The translations under genes and the position numbers were made by a program. This document shows positions 9,694 to 19,080 of a stretch of DNA of 64,000 bases, piece by piece; the first letter of the stretch is position 1; each line of letters opens with the position of its first letter. Below the pieces are notes generated by a model that was not told the DNA's origin, made no database searches, and saw only the letters and a program-made list of their open reading frames with translations. The stretch comes from JBIOHP01 sp044449065 (GTDB taxonomy: Bacteria > Bacteroidota > Ignavibacteria > UBA10030 > SZUA-254): NCBI GenBank assembly GCA_044449065.1, contig JBIOHP010000012.1, positions 1-64,000 on the forward strand, written 5' to 3'.

Positions 9694-10800
9694 TTAAACA
9701 TTGCCTTTGTAAATAGTATAATATTTCTCAGCCCATGTATTTACATCCATCCGTGATGCAGTGGCACGTGCACCATCACTTAAATCACGATATAGCGAAT
9801 GATCCTTACTCAATTTATCGATTGCTGTCGAGATCGCCGCGGGGGATTCGTGGCAAAGGATACCATTCTCACCGGGATTAATCAAGTCTTTTATTCCAGG
9901 GACATCCGTGCCAATGACTGGCTTGCCCAAACAAAATGCTTCCAGAATTACTAATGGTGAACCCTCTTTCCTTGAGGTGATAAGCAAGGCATCGGAATTC
10001 TTAATTACAGGGAGAACATTATCAAGCGACTGAACACCTAGTACAAAATCGGGAAATTTATTCTTCACCTCCTTGTACTCTTCGGAATGTTCTTTTATAC
10101 CAATAAATACAAAAGAAACTCCTATACCCATTCCGAGAGTCATTTTGGCCGCTTTAAATGCAAGAGGATAATTTTTGACGGGATCATCCCTCCCTATCAT
10201 AACTATCTTGAACGTATTTTTTTGATTATAAAAAAATAGAGAAACTTTTTCGGGTAGATCTTCATTACTTCTGCAAATAACATCTTCCCTATCGACGCAA
10301 TTCGGAATCAGTTTAATTTTATCTTTGACTGATGGATAATCATCACCGATTTCTTGCCTTTCACCTTGAGATACACTTATTATGTCTCTTGTATGCAATA
10401 ATAATAATCTTTCTAAGATATTGTATAATATACGTTTCAGCCCATTTATAGGGGGATGAAAACCGTGATAAGTGTGTATACGCACCGCGGAAATCATTCG
10501 CGATGACAAAAATCTTGAGTAATATCCGGCGCCTTTGCCCTGAGAATGAATTACATCCGGTTTTAGCTTCTTAAAGACGGTATATGAATGAAACAAAGTA
10601 AAAAGTGATATGCGATCAAATGGCATTGCAATCACGCTCACGCCAATACGTTTAAACTTTTCATTATATCTTCCACCGGCAGGTAAGATGATTGAAAAGG
10701 TAATATCCGTATGAGTTTTCAGTAAGGTTTTTACGAGCGTAAATACAATTTCTTGTCCACCTCCAGCATTACTATGCGAAAGTGATTGAACTATATGCAT
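9694..10800 (-). CDS. Glycosyltransferase family 4, first gene of the glycan cluster
   Basis: This 368-aa GT-B enzyme has the N-terminal SNAGGGQEIVF acceptor loop and the C-terminal EGSPLVILEAFCLGKPVIGT segment with the E-x7-E motif of GT4. It is the most upstream gene of the six-gene glycan cluster on the minus strand and is followed after six bases by a GT2. The cluster therefore reads GT4, GT2, GT2, flippase, CgeB-like GT, GT4. I see no strong promoter in the 54 bases before it, so it may be read from the upstream CorC-type gene. Confidence 0.9.
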   Translation of the reverse strand: MHIVQSLSHSNAGGGQEIVFTLVKTLLKTHTDITFSIILPAGGRYNEKFKRIGVSVIAMPFDRISLFTLFHSYTVFKKLKPDVIHSQGKGAGYYSRFLSSRMISAVRIHTYHGFHPPINGLKRILYNILERLLLLHTRDIISVSQGERQEIGDDYPSVKDKIKLIPNCVDREDVICRSNEDLPEKVSLFFYNQKNTFKIVMIGRDDPVKNYPLAFKAAKMTLGMGIGVSFVFIGIKEHSEEYKEVKNKFPDFVLGVQSLDNVLPVIKNSDALLITSRKEGSPLVILEAFCLGKPVIGTDVPGIKDLINPGENGILCHESPAAISTAIDKLSKDHSLYRDLSDGARATASRMDVNTWAEKYYTIYKGNV

Positions 10801-10854
10801 TAAGCGAGATCCCCGGAATGGCGATGTTGATTATGGTGAAACAACAAGCTTTTT

Positions 10855-12192
10855 TTAATTAATTGATGGCAGAACACGGGAAGGATTATCCCGAACAACT
10901 TTCTTCACTTTTACTTGACCGACCCGTCGCAGAGTTTTTTTCATAACTGTAAACTGCCAGTTGCCGTAATTTATCTCTTCCTTTATTTCAGGAATTTTAC
11001 CGATAAGTTTGATAAGGAACCCATTCAATGTCTCATATTCTGGATCGTCATCCGGAATATCAGCGTTGAATTTTTCGTTAAAATTCTTAATATCTATTTT
11101 GGCATCGACTAATGATGAGCCATCAGCCGATTGTTCAACTTCTTTCAATATTTCATCGTACTCGTCATGGATTTCGCCGACAATTTCTTCAAGAATATCT
11201 TCCATAGTCACAAGTCCCTGTGTACCACCGAACTCATCAACAACAATTGCCATATGAAGCTTTTTTTGTTGTAAATCTCGCATCAACTGGCTGATTTTAA
11301 CTGTTTCAGGGACAAAATACGCCTGCCGGATGACATCCTGCAATATTATTACATCCCGATGTTCGAGAAGGGTAATCAGGTCTTTCGTATAAATTATTCC
11401 AATGATATTATCGAGAGAATCTTTGTATACCGGCATTCGTGAATATCCCTGCTCTGTCAATACCCTGACAAGATTCTCCCGCGGAGTGTTAATATTTAAA
11501 GCAACCATATCAGGTCGGGGTATCATAATCTCCCGCGCTGTGGTGTTCGAAAATTCAAAAATGCTGGTGATGAGTTCCTGTTCTGTTTTATCCAATGCTC
11601 CGCTCTTTGCCCCCTCATTTACAATGATTTCCAATTCCTCGGAAGTATGGAGGCGTTCATTCGTTTTTGAAAGAGGGATTCCGAGTTTCTTTAATAAAAT
11701 ATCTGATGATGTATCGATCACCCAGATTATCGGTCTGAAGATACGGTAAAACAATTGAAGCGGTAATGAAACAAACAGCGACGTTCCCTCCGGATATTTA
11801 ATCGCAATTGCTTTGGGGGTTAATTCACCGAGAATAATGTGTAAAAAAGTCAGAATTCCAAATCCGATTGCAAAACAAACAATGCTGATAATCCGTTCAT
11901 TCATAATTCCTATTGCCATAAGAGGTGAACGGAACATCTCAGCTAATAGTGGTTCTCCCACCCATCCGAGTCCAAGACTTGTAAGGGTAATGCCCAATTG
12001 CGTTGAAGAGAGGTAGACGTTGAGGTGTTCAACTATGTGTTTGGTTACAGCCGCCTTTTTATGCCCCTGGTTCTTCAATTCCTCAAGCTGCGAACCCCGA
12101 ACTTTAACAATGGCAAATTCCGCAGCGACAAAAAAACCGTTAAAGAATACAAGAATAAGAATGAAGACTATATTACCAAATACTTCAGCCAC
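10855..12192 (-). CDS. CNNM/CorC (HlyC) family membrane protein with CBS pair
   Basis: This 445-aa protein has an N-terminal CNNM (DUF21) transmembrane domain (about 1-190, starting FNGFFVAAEFAIVKVR), then two CBS domains (about 210-330) and a C-terminal CorC/HlyC domain (about 345-430). The family covers magnesium and cobalt transporters; many members are loosely labelled hemolysins, for which there is little direct support. The start is GTG at 12192, the first start codon in an open frame; an AGGG lies very close to it, so initiation is not certain. The CBS pair suggests control by adenosine nucleotides. It lies between truA and the glycan cluster with no clear functional link. Confidence 0.9.
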   Translation of the reverse strand: MAEVFGNIVFILILVFFNGFFVAAEFAIVKVRGSQLEELKNQGHKKAAVTKHIVEHLNVYLSSTQLGITLTSLGLGWVGEPLLAEMFRSPLMAIGIMNERIISIVCFAIGFGILTFLHIILGELTPKAIAIKYPEGTSLFVSLPLQLFYRIFRPIIWVIDTSSDILLKKLGIPLSKTNERLHTSEELEIIVNEGAKSGALDKTEQELITSIFEFSNTTAREIMIPRPDMVALNINTPRENLVRVLTEQGYSRMPVYKDSLDNIIGIIYTKDLITLLEHRDVIILQDVIRQAYFVPETVKISQLMRDLQQKKLHMAIVVDEFGGTQGLVTMEDILEEIVGEIHDEYDEILKEVEQSADGSSLVDAKIDIKNFNEKFNADIPDDDPEYETLNGFLIKLIGKIPEIKEEINYGNWQFTVMKKTLRRVGQVKVKKVVRDNPSRVLPSIN

Positions 12193-12309
12193 AGCCCTAT
12201 GAAATTGTTAATATCCGTCGTTTTTTGATGGTTACATCTCTCAATCTACTTTTAATGTACGAGATAAGGGGTAGATAAACAAATGGGTTAGAGAATGCGA
12301 ATATCTGGT

Positions 12310-13038
12310 TTAGTACACCACTTCTTCCAGCACCAACCCTCTTGCCGGTGCCGCCATACCGGCTGCTTGCCGTTGTTTAAGCTCGAGGATGTGGCAAAAA
12401 TCATCAAGCGAGATATATCCCCTGCCTACATCTACCATCGTCCCCACCAGCGCGCGAACCATGCCGTGTAAAAACCGATCCGCTGTTATTTGATATTGGA
12501 GTGAATTATTTACAACCGACCAAATCGATTCATACACGGCACAAAAATAATTATCAACTACAGAACCTGCCTTACTGAAGGATTGAAAATCGTGTTTTTC
12601 AAGAACCTTTTCCGCGGCAGCGCTCATAACTTCAAGATCAAGTTTATACCGGAGATTCCATGAATACAACCGTCCGAGAGCCGTCGGGGTTGAAGTTATC
12701 AAATACGAATATCTTCTCGATTTTGCTTTATAACGGGCATGAAATTCTAAGGACGCCTCGCTGACTGAGTGAATGACTATTTCCTGTGGTAAGAGACCAT
12801 TTAGAGCAGTATAAATTTTTTCAGTGCCAAGCGCTGTTTCTGTTCGAAAATTTGCAACCTGCCCCCTTGCGTGAACCCCAGCGTCGGTTCTTCCGGCGCC
12901 AATTACATTAACTTTTTCCTGAAGAACATTTTGTAACACGTTTTCAATCTCGCCTTGAATACTGCGCCCGTTTTCCTGCCGCTGCCACCCTACATAGTTT
13001 GTCCCGTCGTACTCTATTCCGAGCTTAATATTTCGCAT
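12310..13038 (-). CDS. truA: tRNA pseudouridine(38-40) synthase
   Basis: TruA converts U38-U40 in the anticodon stem of many tRNAs to pseudouridine. The 242-aa protein has the catalytic aspartate D52 in GRTDAGVHARGQV and the expected two-lobed TruA length. It starts at ATG 13038. It follows a small exported protein and precedes the CorC-type gene. RNA modification genes cluster in this part of the window (truA, mtaB). Confidence 0.96.
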   Translation of the reverse strand: MRNIKLGIEYDGTNYVGWQRQENGRSIQGEIENVLQNVLQEKVNVIGAGRTDAGVHARGQVANFRTETALGTEKIYTALNGLLPQEIVIHSVSEASLEFHARYKAKSRRYSYLITSTPTALGRLYSWNLRYKLDLEVMSAAAEKVLEKHDFQSFSKAGSVVDNYFCAVYESIWSVVNNSLQYQITADRFLHGMVRALVGTMVDVGRGYISLDDFCHILELKQRQAAGMAAPARGLVLEEVVY

Positions 13039-13093
13039 GATGATAAATGACTTCCCCTCCCCCCGTTCAAGCGCAGTTCACCCTTGCGGATTA

Positions 13094-13837
13094 TTAAAAA
13101 TTCTTTGAGAATGTAAGCATCATACCATTCGGATGTTGGAGATCGCCAAGAACATTTGCCTTTATATGAATGAGCTCGGATTCATTATTTTTATTGTTCA
13201 ATATGATCATTCTCGCCGCATCAATTGCGCTAATAATATGATTTGTTACGATTGCCGCTAAAACAAATCGCGCGTTATTAAATTTTTCATCGCTGGAGAC
13301 ACGTAGAAGGCGGTATGCTTCTCTATTAGCATCCGTATCCCAATGCCACGCGCTTAACGAGTTCGGATCATATATTTTATCATACTGCCTTTCCCGTAAA
13401 ATCTCGGTGTTATAATCATTGACACTTACAAAATTACCGATATCGATAAAATACTGATCATTCTTGTTGGTGAAATTGATTCCAGCATGCTGCACGGCGA
13501 AATTTCTCGCATCGGACTGAATCCAGTCACCATACGATTGGATTCCTCCATATGCAACCCACAGGGCGCCTTCAGCGATTGTAAAATACTTGCCCTTATC
13601 GTAATTACCCGCATAAAGTTCACCCATTCCTGGTAAAAGAAGAGAATACAATATGCCGAGCGGGACACTTTTTTTCCCATCGGAAACGGTATTCCCGTTC
13701 CAATCATCATTCAGGGCAATTCCCTTCTGAAGTGATTTTGTGAATTGAGGTGCCGGTATTCCCTGGAATAAATTGGCAGGAACCTGTGCAAAAGTGCACT
13801 GATAAAATAGTATGAACCACAGAATATTGAATTTCAT
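13094..13837 (-). CDS. Exported hypothetical protein (DUF5683-like)
   Basis: This 247-aa protein has an apparent signal peptide (about 1-17). A glycine-rich hydrophobic segment, LLLPGMGELYAGNYDKG, recalls the 'PGxGQxYxGxxxKG' pattern of DUF5683-type membrane proteins. A second hydrophobic stretch follows (ALWVAYGGIQSYGDW), and near 190 there is another (VLAAIVTNHIISAIDAA). No catalytic motif is recognised. It sits between mtaB and truA, 46 bases after the mtaB stop. AGGATC lies upstream of the ATG. The function is unknown; an envelope location is inferred. Confidence 0.75.
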   Translation of the reverse strand: MKFNILWFILFYQCTFAQVPANLFQGIPAPQFTKSLQKGIALNDDWNGNTVSDGKKSVPLGILYSLLLPGMGELYAGNYDKGKYFTIAEGALWVAYGGIQSYGDWIQSDARNFAVQHAGINFTNKNDQYFIDIGNFVSVNDYNTEILRERQYDKIYDPNSLSAWHWDTDANREAYRLLRVSSDEKFNNARFVLAAIVTNHIISAIDAARMIILNNKNNESELIHIKANVLGDLQHPNGMMLTFSKNF

Positions 13838-13882
13838 TGATTGATCCTGATAAATCGGGAGTTGATTAATTGATTTTTACTT

Positions 13883-15217
13883 TTACGTGAGTATCAATTC
13901 ACCATATCTGTGATTAATTGAACATGGAGAAATAATTTCACCGGAACAAACTCCATTAGCATAACCAGTAATAGTTACATCATGAATTTCATTTGTGAGT
14001 GATTGATCTGAATGTGCGTTGATCCGGATGTAATTTGCGGACAGACCTGAATAGAGGTTCGACCCAATTGTGTTTTCAAACAGGAACGGGAGAGATTTAT
14101 CAAGGTACCGAGATGAGAAAACTTTTCTTTTTTCGTCACTCAAAAGCCGGAGAATCTCGTTTCGTTCATGCCTTACGTGCATTTCAACCTCATTGGGATA
14201 ATCTATTGCGGGAGTATTCTCCCTTTCCGAATATGTGAACACATGAAGATAGGAAACCGGTATATCCTTCAAGAAGGAATACGATTCATTGAATACCGCG
14301 TCTGTTTCTCCCGGGAAACCTACAAGAACGTCAGCACCTATACAGGCATCCGGACTCATTTTTTTAATTGATTCGACAAGGTTTCGATAATCATTACTTA
14401 AGTAACGACGACGCATTATTTTCAGAATGGAATCGCTGCCGCTTTGCAAAGGTATATGGAAGTGAGGGCAAAATTTCTCCGATGAGAGAACAAAGTTAAT
14501 TATATCATCTATAAGGAGATTGGGTTCTATAGAACTTATTCGGAGCCGATCAACCGGAAGTTGTTCAAGCACTTTAAGTAAATCCAGAAGACCCTGATTG
14601 AATTTCCTTCCATAATCTCCAAGATTCACTCCCGTCAACACTATTTCTCGAAAACCCTGTTCACAGAGCATATGCCCCTGCCGTACCAATTGATCGACCG
14701 GCAAACTCCTGCTCTCCCCTCTTGCAAGAGGGATTGTACAAAAAGAACAATTGTAATCGCAACCATCCTGAATTTTTAAAAATGCTCTCGTTCTCCCTTC
14801 AACATCGCCGGAATAAGATGGAATAAATTCAAGCGGTTCTTCAATACATGATACATGAATTTGTGTCTGTTGATGTTTAACAAAATCTCCCGCGAACTCG
14901 AAGATGTTAAACTTATTTTTTGCTCCAAGCACAAGATCAACTCCTGCAATCGACGCAATCTCTGACGCCTGCAACTGGGCATAACATCCGATAACAACGA
15001 CGTAGGCGTTTGGAGAATGGCGCAGCACACGGCGAATTATCTGGCGGCATTCTTTATCTGCACGTTCCGTGACACTGCACGTGTTTAGCACATAGATATC
15101 GCATGGCTGGTCTGTATCGACAATCTGATACCCTTGTTGGATAAATTGACGACCAATAGTGGAGGTCTCCGTATAATTAACCTTGCAGCCCAGCGTATGT
15201 AATGCAACGTTTTTCAT
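13883..15217 (-). CDS. mtaB: tRNA t6A37 methylthiotransferase
   Basis: MtaB is a radical-SAM enzyme that adds a methylthio group to t6A at position 37 of ANN-decoding tRNAs. With the start used here (444 aa) the first iron-sulfur cluster ligands are C11, C47 and C78, and the radical-SAM CxxxCxxC is C153, C157, C160; a TRAM-like C-terminus follows. A longer reading from 15265 would begin inside a strong hairpin (15231-15256) that looks like the rpsA terminator, and would add a non-conserved leader. ATG 15217 gives the family N-terminus KNVALHTLGCKVN. Confidence 0.93.
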   Translation of the reverse strand: MKNVALHTLGCKVNYTETSTIGRQFIQQGYQIVDTDQPCDIYVLNTCSVTERADKECRQIIRRVLRHSPNAYVVVIGCYAQLQASEIASIAGVDLVLGAKNKFNIFEFAGDFVKHQQTQIHVSCIEEPLEFIPSYSGDVEGRTRAFLKIQDGCDYNCSFCTIPLARGESRSLPVDQLVRQGHMLCEQGFREIVLTGVNLGDYGRKFNQGLLDLLKVLEQLPVDRLRISSIEPNLLIDDIINFVLSSEKFCPHFHIPLQSGSDSILKIMRRRYLSNDYRNLVESIKKMSPDACIGADVLVGFPGETDAVFNESYSFLKDIPVSYLHVFTYSERENTPAIDYPNEVEMHVRHERNEILRLLSDEKRKVFSSRYLDKSLPFLFENTIGSNLYSGLSANYIRINAHSDQSLTNEIHDVTITGYANGVCSGEIISPCSINHRYGELILT

Positions 15218-15230
15218 TTCATAAAATACA

Positions 15231-15256
15231 AAGAGTTGTCTGAAAAGACAACTCTT
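15231..15256 (-). terminator. Hairpin after rpsA
   Basis: A perfect 10-bp stem (15231-15240 with 15247-15256) with a 6-base loop lies 31 bases beyond the rpsA stop and is followed on the minus strand by TGTATTTTAT. It reads as a terminator or attenuator between rpsA and mtaB, and also argues against the longer mtaB start. Confidence 0.65.
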
Positions 15257-15287
15257 CACGTACAACTGATATGTATTATTCTATTCC

Positions 15288-17132
15288 TTAAATCATGAAT
15301 TCGGAAGTCGGCGGCTGATCGTTCAGTATCTCGGGAATTTGTTCGACCGGTCTGCCTTCCACGGACGCGATTTCTTTCACCGTCATCTTGGGAAGTTTAT
15401 GTTTATCCGCATATTCATCGATCATTTTCTGGTCTTTGCCTTTCAGATATTCAACAACAGAAAGAACGATTTTTTTATTTTCTTTATCGAATTCAATAAC
15501 CTTCGCATTAATCATATCACCGATATGGAAGGTATCGCCGATATTTTTAATTTGGGCGGTTGCGAGATGCGAGACAGGGATGAACCCATCAACGCCCAGA
15601 GGTAACTCCGCAATAACGCCTTTCTCAATTATGCGAACGATTTTGGATTCCACTTCAGTGCCCGTTTGATATGACGCTTCAAAAGCATCCCAGGGATTCT
15701 CTTTCACCTGTTTGTGACCGAGAGAAATACGGCGTTGCTCTACGTCGATACCAAGAATAATGATTTCAATCTGATCGCCTTTCTTCACAACTTCCCCTGG
15801 GTGGCGAATCTTTTTCGTCCATGAAAGATCGGAAATATGAATCAACCCATCGAAACCCTCCTCAAGCTCAACAAAGGCGCCGAATGTCGTAAGATTCCGT
15901 ACGATACCAACATGTCTCGATCCGACAGGATATTTTTGCAATAAATTGAGCCATGGATCGGGTTCCAGTTGCTTCATGCCAAGTGAAATCTTTTTATTAT
16001 CTTTATCGAGACTGAGGATGATTGCTTCGACCCGCTGTCCCATCGATACTACCTGGGAAGGATGTTTAATATGCTGCGTCCAGCTCATCTCTGATATGTG
16101 AATAAGCCCTTCGATGCCTTTCTCAATTTCTATGAATGCGCCGTAATCGGCGAGGGAAACAACTTTTCCGGTGACCTTTGTGCCAACGGGGTATTTATCT
16201 TCGATATTTTCCCATGGATGCGGTTGAAGTTGTTTCAGTCCGAGGGATATTCTCTTTTTCACTTCATCAAAATCGAGCACGACCACGTTAATCGTTTGAT
16301 CAAGTTTGACAATCTCCGAAGGATGATTCACCCTGCCCCATGAGAGATCGGTAATATGGATTAAACCATCAACACCGCCAAGATCAATGAACACGCCAAA
16401 ATCAGTAATAGCTTTGACGGTTCCTTCCAACACCTGTCCTTTTTCGAGATGCGAAAGGATTTCGTTGCGTTGACCAGCAATGGATTCTTCAACAAGCACT
16501 TTATGACTGACGACAACATTCTCATCCGGGTGTTTCATCTTCACAACTCGGAATTCCATGACTTTGCTAATGAATTGATCGAAGTCGCGCACCGGTTTGA
16601 TATCAATTTGTGATCCCGGTAAAAATGCATCAATACCCATAAGATCAACAACAAGTCCGCCTTTAATCCGGCGGGTAATTTTACCCTGAAGAATTTCACC
16701 GGTATCATGAGCTTTGGTAATTCGCTCCCACGTTCTCATAAAATCAGCCCGTTTGCGGGATAACACCAGTTGACCGTCGCGGTTTTCAACGCTCTCTAAA
16801 AATACTTCGATCTCTTCGCCGGGTTTGATTTCTTCCAAGTTTGGAAATTCGGTTATAGGGACAAGTCCTTCAGATTTAAATCCAATGTCGATCGCTACGC
16901 CGTTATCGGTAATTGCTACCACTCTCCCTTTGACAATTTGTCCCTCTTGCATCGTTCCGAACGTTTTGTCATATAAAGCGACCATTTCATTATATTCGTC
17001 CGCTGAGTACTCGCGTTCTTCTATGCTCGCCAGTTGTTTTCTGCTATATTGGTGAGAATCAGGTTTTACAATAGGGGTTTCATCTATTGCAGGGTGTTCA
17101 TTTTCATTTGTCGGTGTTGTTGTATCAGCCAT
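15288..17132 (-). CDS. rpsA: 30S ribosomal protein S1
   Basis: S1 binds mRNA on the small subunit and helps it dock. This 614-aa protein has six S1/OB repeats (starting at about residues 55, 140, 225, 312, 398 and 485), recognisable from repeated G-x-V-x-x-I/L...FGVF/YGAF...GLIHISDLSW patterns. The first two repeats diverge, as is usual, and the acidic C-terminal tail is short. AAGGAG sits five bases before the ATG, one of the best Shine-Dalgarno sequences in the window. Upstream on the same strand are ispH and cmk, a common rpsA neighbourhood. Confidence 0.97.
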   Translation of the reverse strand: MADTTTPTNENEHPAIDETPIVKPDSHQYSRKQLASIEEREYSADEYNEMVALYDKTFGTMQEGQIVKGRVVAITDNGVAIDIGFKSEGLVPITEFPNLEEIKPGEEIEVFLESVENRDGQLVLSRKRADFMRTWERITKAHDTGEILQGKITRRIKGGLVVDLMGIDAFLPGSQIDIKPVRDFDQFISKVMEFRVVKMKHPDENVVVSHKVLVEESIAGQRNEILSHLEKGQVLEGTVKAITDFGVFIDLGGVDGLIHITDLSWGRVNHPSEIVKLDQTINVVVLDFDEVKKRISLGLKQLQPHPWENIEDKYPVGTKVTGKVVSLADYGAFIEIEKGIEGLIHISEMSWTQHIKHPSQVVSMGQRVEAIILSLDKDNKKISLGMKQLEPDPWLNLLQKYPVGSRHVGIVRNLTTFGAFVELEEGFDGLIHISDLSWTKKIRHPGEVVKKGDQIEIIILGIDVEQRRISLGHKQVKENPWDAFEASYQTGTEVESKIVRIIEKGVIAELPLGVDGFIPVSHLATAQIKNIGDTFHIGDMINAKVIEFDKENKKIVLSVVEYLKGKDQKMIDEYADKHKLPKMTVKEIASVEGRPVEQIPEILNDQPPTSEFMI

Positions 17133-17280
17133 TAAAACTCCTTCTTGTCCATCGCTGGCTCGAATGGCATTGATGAGCCGGAGGATTTTTTGATCGATCC
17201 ACGTTGGAAGTCATCAACCATCTCTTATCGATCATATATTGATTAGTGAATATATCTGTGAATTAGGATGACTTTCTATT

Positions 17281-18189
17281 TTACAATGTAACTGGCTCGG
17301 GAACAGCGAACTTTTCTTCAATATATTTTTTAATCCGTTCCATGAGCCATTGTGGAGTGGAAGTTGCACCGCTAATGCCTATTGTTTCCACTCCGCTGAA
17401 CCATAATGGTTGTAGTTCCTGTTCCATTTCCACGAAATACGTTCGTGGATTCGCTTCCCGGCAGATATTAAATAATACCTTACCGTTGGAGCTGTGCCTT
17501 CCGGCGACAAATATCATTATATCATTTTGTTTCGCAAAGTCACGCAATTTTTTATCCCTGCCGAATACCTGCCCGCAAATCGTATCTTTTGCATGAAATT
17601 CGCGCGCTTCCTGATCGAACGAATCTACTTCCAGTTCTTTCACCCGTCTGGTTAACTCTTCCTTCAATTTGAAGAAGGTTTCCTTGTCCATTGTTGTTTG
17701 CGAGAACAAAACGGTTTTCCGGTTCAGATCGAGTTTATCAATTTCTTCAACCGATTTAATAACTATCGCTTCCCCATTTGTATGACCTACAAGACCGACG
17801 ACCTCGGCATGATCTTTTTTTCCGTAGATCACGACCTGATACCCTTTTTGATGGAAAATGCGAATACGTTCCTGCACTTTCCAAACTACTGGACATGTTG
17901 CATCGACCAAAAGAATGCCGTATTTATTTACCAATTCGAAAGTCGAAGGCGGTTCACCATGAGCTCTAATCAAAACTGTTTTCCCGCCGAGTTTTGGAAG
18001 ATCGGCATGAGTGATTGTCTTTAACCCAAGGTGTTCCAACCGCTCAATCTCCATCGGGTTATGAATAATCTCGCCCAGACAGTAAAGAAATTCTCCTTCC
18101 GGAAGTTCTTTAAGAACAGATTCTGCAATATCTACTGTTCTCACAACACCCCAACAAAATCCCGAATTTTTATCTACCGATACAATCAT
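17281..18189 (-). CDS. ispH: 4-hydroxy-3-methylbut-2-enyl diphosphate reductase
   Basis: IspH makes IPP and DMAPP in the last step of the MEP isoprenoid pathway, using a [4Fe-4S] cluster. The three cluster cysteines are visible as C12 (SGFCWGV), C99 (DATCP) and C205 (TICGQ). The conserved HNP (about 43-45) and AHGEP (about 76-80) are also present. Length (302 aa) is normal. The ATG directly abuts the cmk stop, so the two genes are cotranscribed. The presence of ispH implies the MEP rather than the mevalonate route. Confidence 0.96.
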   Translation of the reverse strand: MIVSVDKNSGFCWGVVRTVDIAESVLKELPEGEFLYCLGEIIHNPMEIERLEHLGLKTITHADLPKLGGKTVLIRAHGEPPSTFELVNKYGILLVDATCPVVWKVQERIRIFHQKGYQVVIYGKKDHAEVVGLVGHTNGEAIVIKSVEEIDKLDLNRKTVLFSQTTMDKETFFKLKEELTRRVKELEVDSFDQEAREFHAKDTICGQVFGRDKKLRDFAKQNDIMIFVAGRHSSNGKVLFNICREANPRTYFVEMEQELQPLWFSGVETIGISGATSTPQWLMERIKKYIEEKFAVPEPVTL

Positions 18190-18870
18190 CTACCGTCGTT
18201 TTTCCAAAATTTCTTTAGCTTTCTTCACAATAAACTCTACCTGTTCATCAATGCTTAATCTTGACGTATCGAGTAAAATCGCATCATCGGCTTTACGCAA
18301 TGGACTAATATTGCGTTGTGAATCCAATGCGTCTCGTTGGATGATTTCCTGCTGGAGAGTATCCAAATCGATTTGTGTACGGTGTCCGGCTAATTCACGT
18401 TGCCTACGCCGTGCCCGTTCATCAATATCCGCGACCATAAAAATCTTGAGATCGGCGTCAGGGAATACAACGGTGCCGATATCTCGACCTTCAAGAACAA
18501 TTCCGCCCTCTTTACCAATTTTACGCTGTTCCCGAACCATCATCTCGCGAACTTTTTCGATGCTGCTTACAGCGCTTACAGCATTCGTAACATCCTGTCT
18601 CCTGATTTCATTGGTGACATCTCGCTTATCCAATATCACCATTGCGGATTCCGACGTCCTTTCGAAGCGAATTTCTGTGGATTGAGCTAATTTTGATATT
18701 TTTTCTTTATCATTAAGTTCAATCCCGGTTTCGAGAACCTTCAATGTCATTGCACGATACATCGCCCCTGTATCTACATGAACGTAACCAAGTTTCTCAG
18801 CGGTTAGTTTTGCCGTGGTGCTCTTGCCCGATGCGGCCGGACCATCTATTGCAATGACCAAGTTCCTCAA
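18190..18870 (-). CDS. cmk: Cytidylate kinase
   Basis: Cmk phosphorylates CMP and dCMP. The 226-aa protein has the P-loop GPAASGKST (about 10-18), the CMP-specific insert and the LEGRDIGTVVFPDA motif typical of the family. No ATG is available: translation starts at TTG 18870 or TTG 18861, both closely preceded by AGGGA or GAGG. A clear promoter lies at 18904-18932. It heads the cmk-ispH-rpsA group. Confidence 0.95.
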   Translation of the reverse strand: MRNLVIAIDGPAASGKSTTAKLTAEKLGYVHVDTGAMYRAMTLKVLETGIELNDKEKISKLAQSTEIRFERTSESAMVILDKRDVTNEIRRQDVTNAVSAVSSIEKVREMMVREQRKIGKEGGIVLEGRDIGTVVFPDADLKIFMVADIDERARRRQRELAGHRTQIDLDTLQQEIIQRDALDSQRNISPLRKADDAILLDTSRLSIDEQVEFIVKKAKEILEKRR

Positions 18871-18903
18871 TTCCCTGCGTTTTTTGCGTTTTATAGAGAT
18901 TTT

Positions 18904-18932
18904 AATATACGAATTTCCTTATTTTGAATCAA
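18904..18932 (-). promoter_or_regulatory. sigma70-type promoter for cmk-ispH-rpsA
   Basis: On the minus strand TTGATT (18932-18927) and TATATT (18909-18904) are spaced by exactly 17 bases, about 34 bases upstream of the cmk start. It is divergent from the trmH promoter in the same intergenic gap. Confidence 0.55.
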
Positions 18933-19004
18933 ATAATAGGAAAATTATAATTTCTTTCAAAGTAAATCATAAATAGTTTATATATTCACATCCTTATCGA
19001 CAAA

Positions 19005-19034
19005 TTGACCGGTGGATTTTTGTATATTTATGAT
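19005..19034 (+). promoter_or_regulatory. sigma70-type promoter for the TrmH-like gene
   Basis: TTGACC (19005-19010) and TATGAT (19029-19034) are spaced by 18 bases. Transcription would begin near 19041. This rules out the first in-frame ATG at 19012 and supports the ATG at 19081. Confidence 0.55.
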
Positions 19035-19080
19035 GAAATGTACACTAAAACAATTTGAGATATACCTAATTACTAACCGG

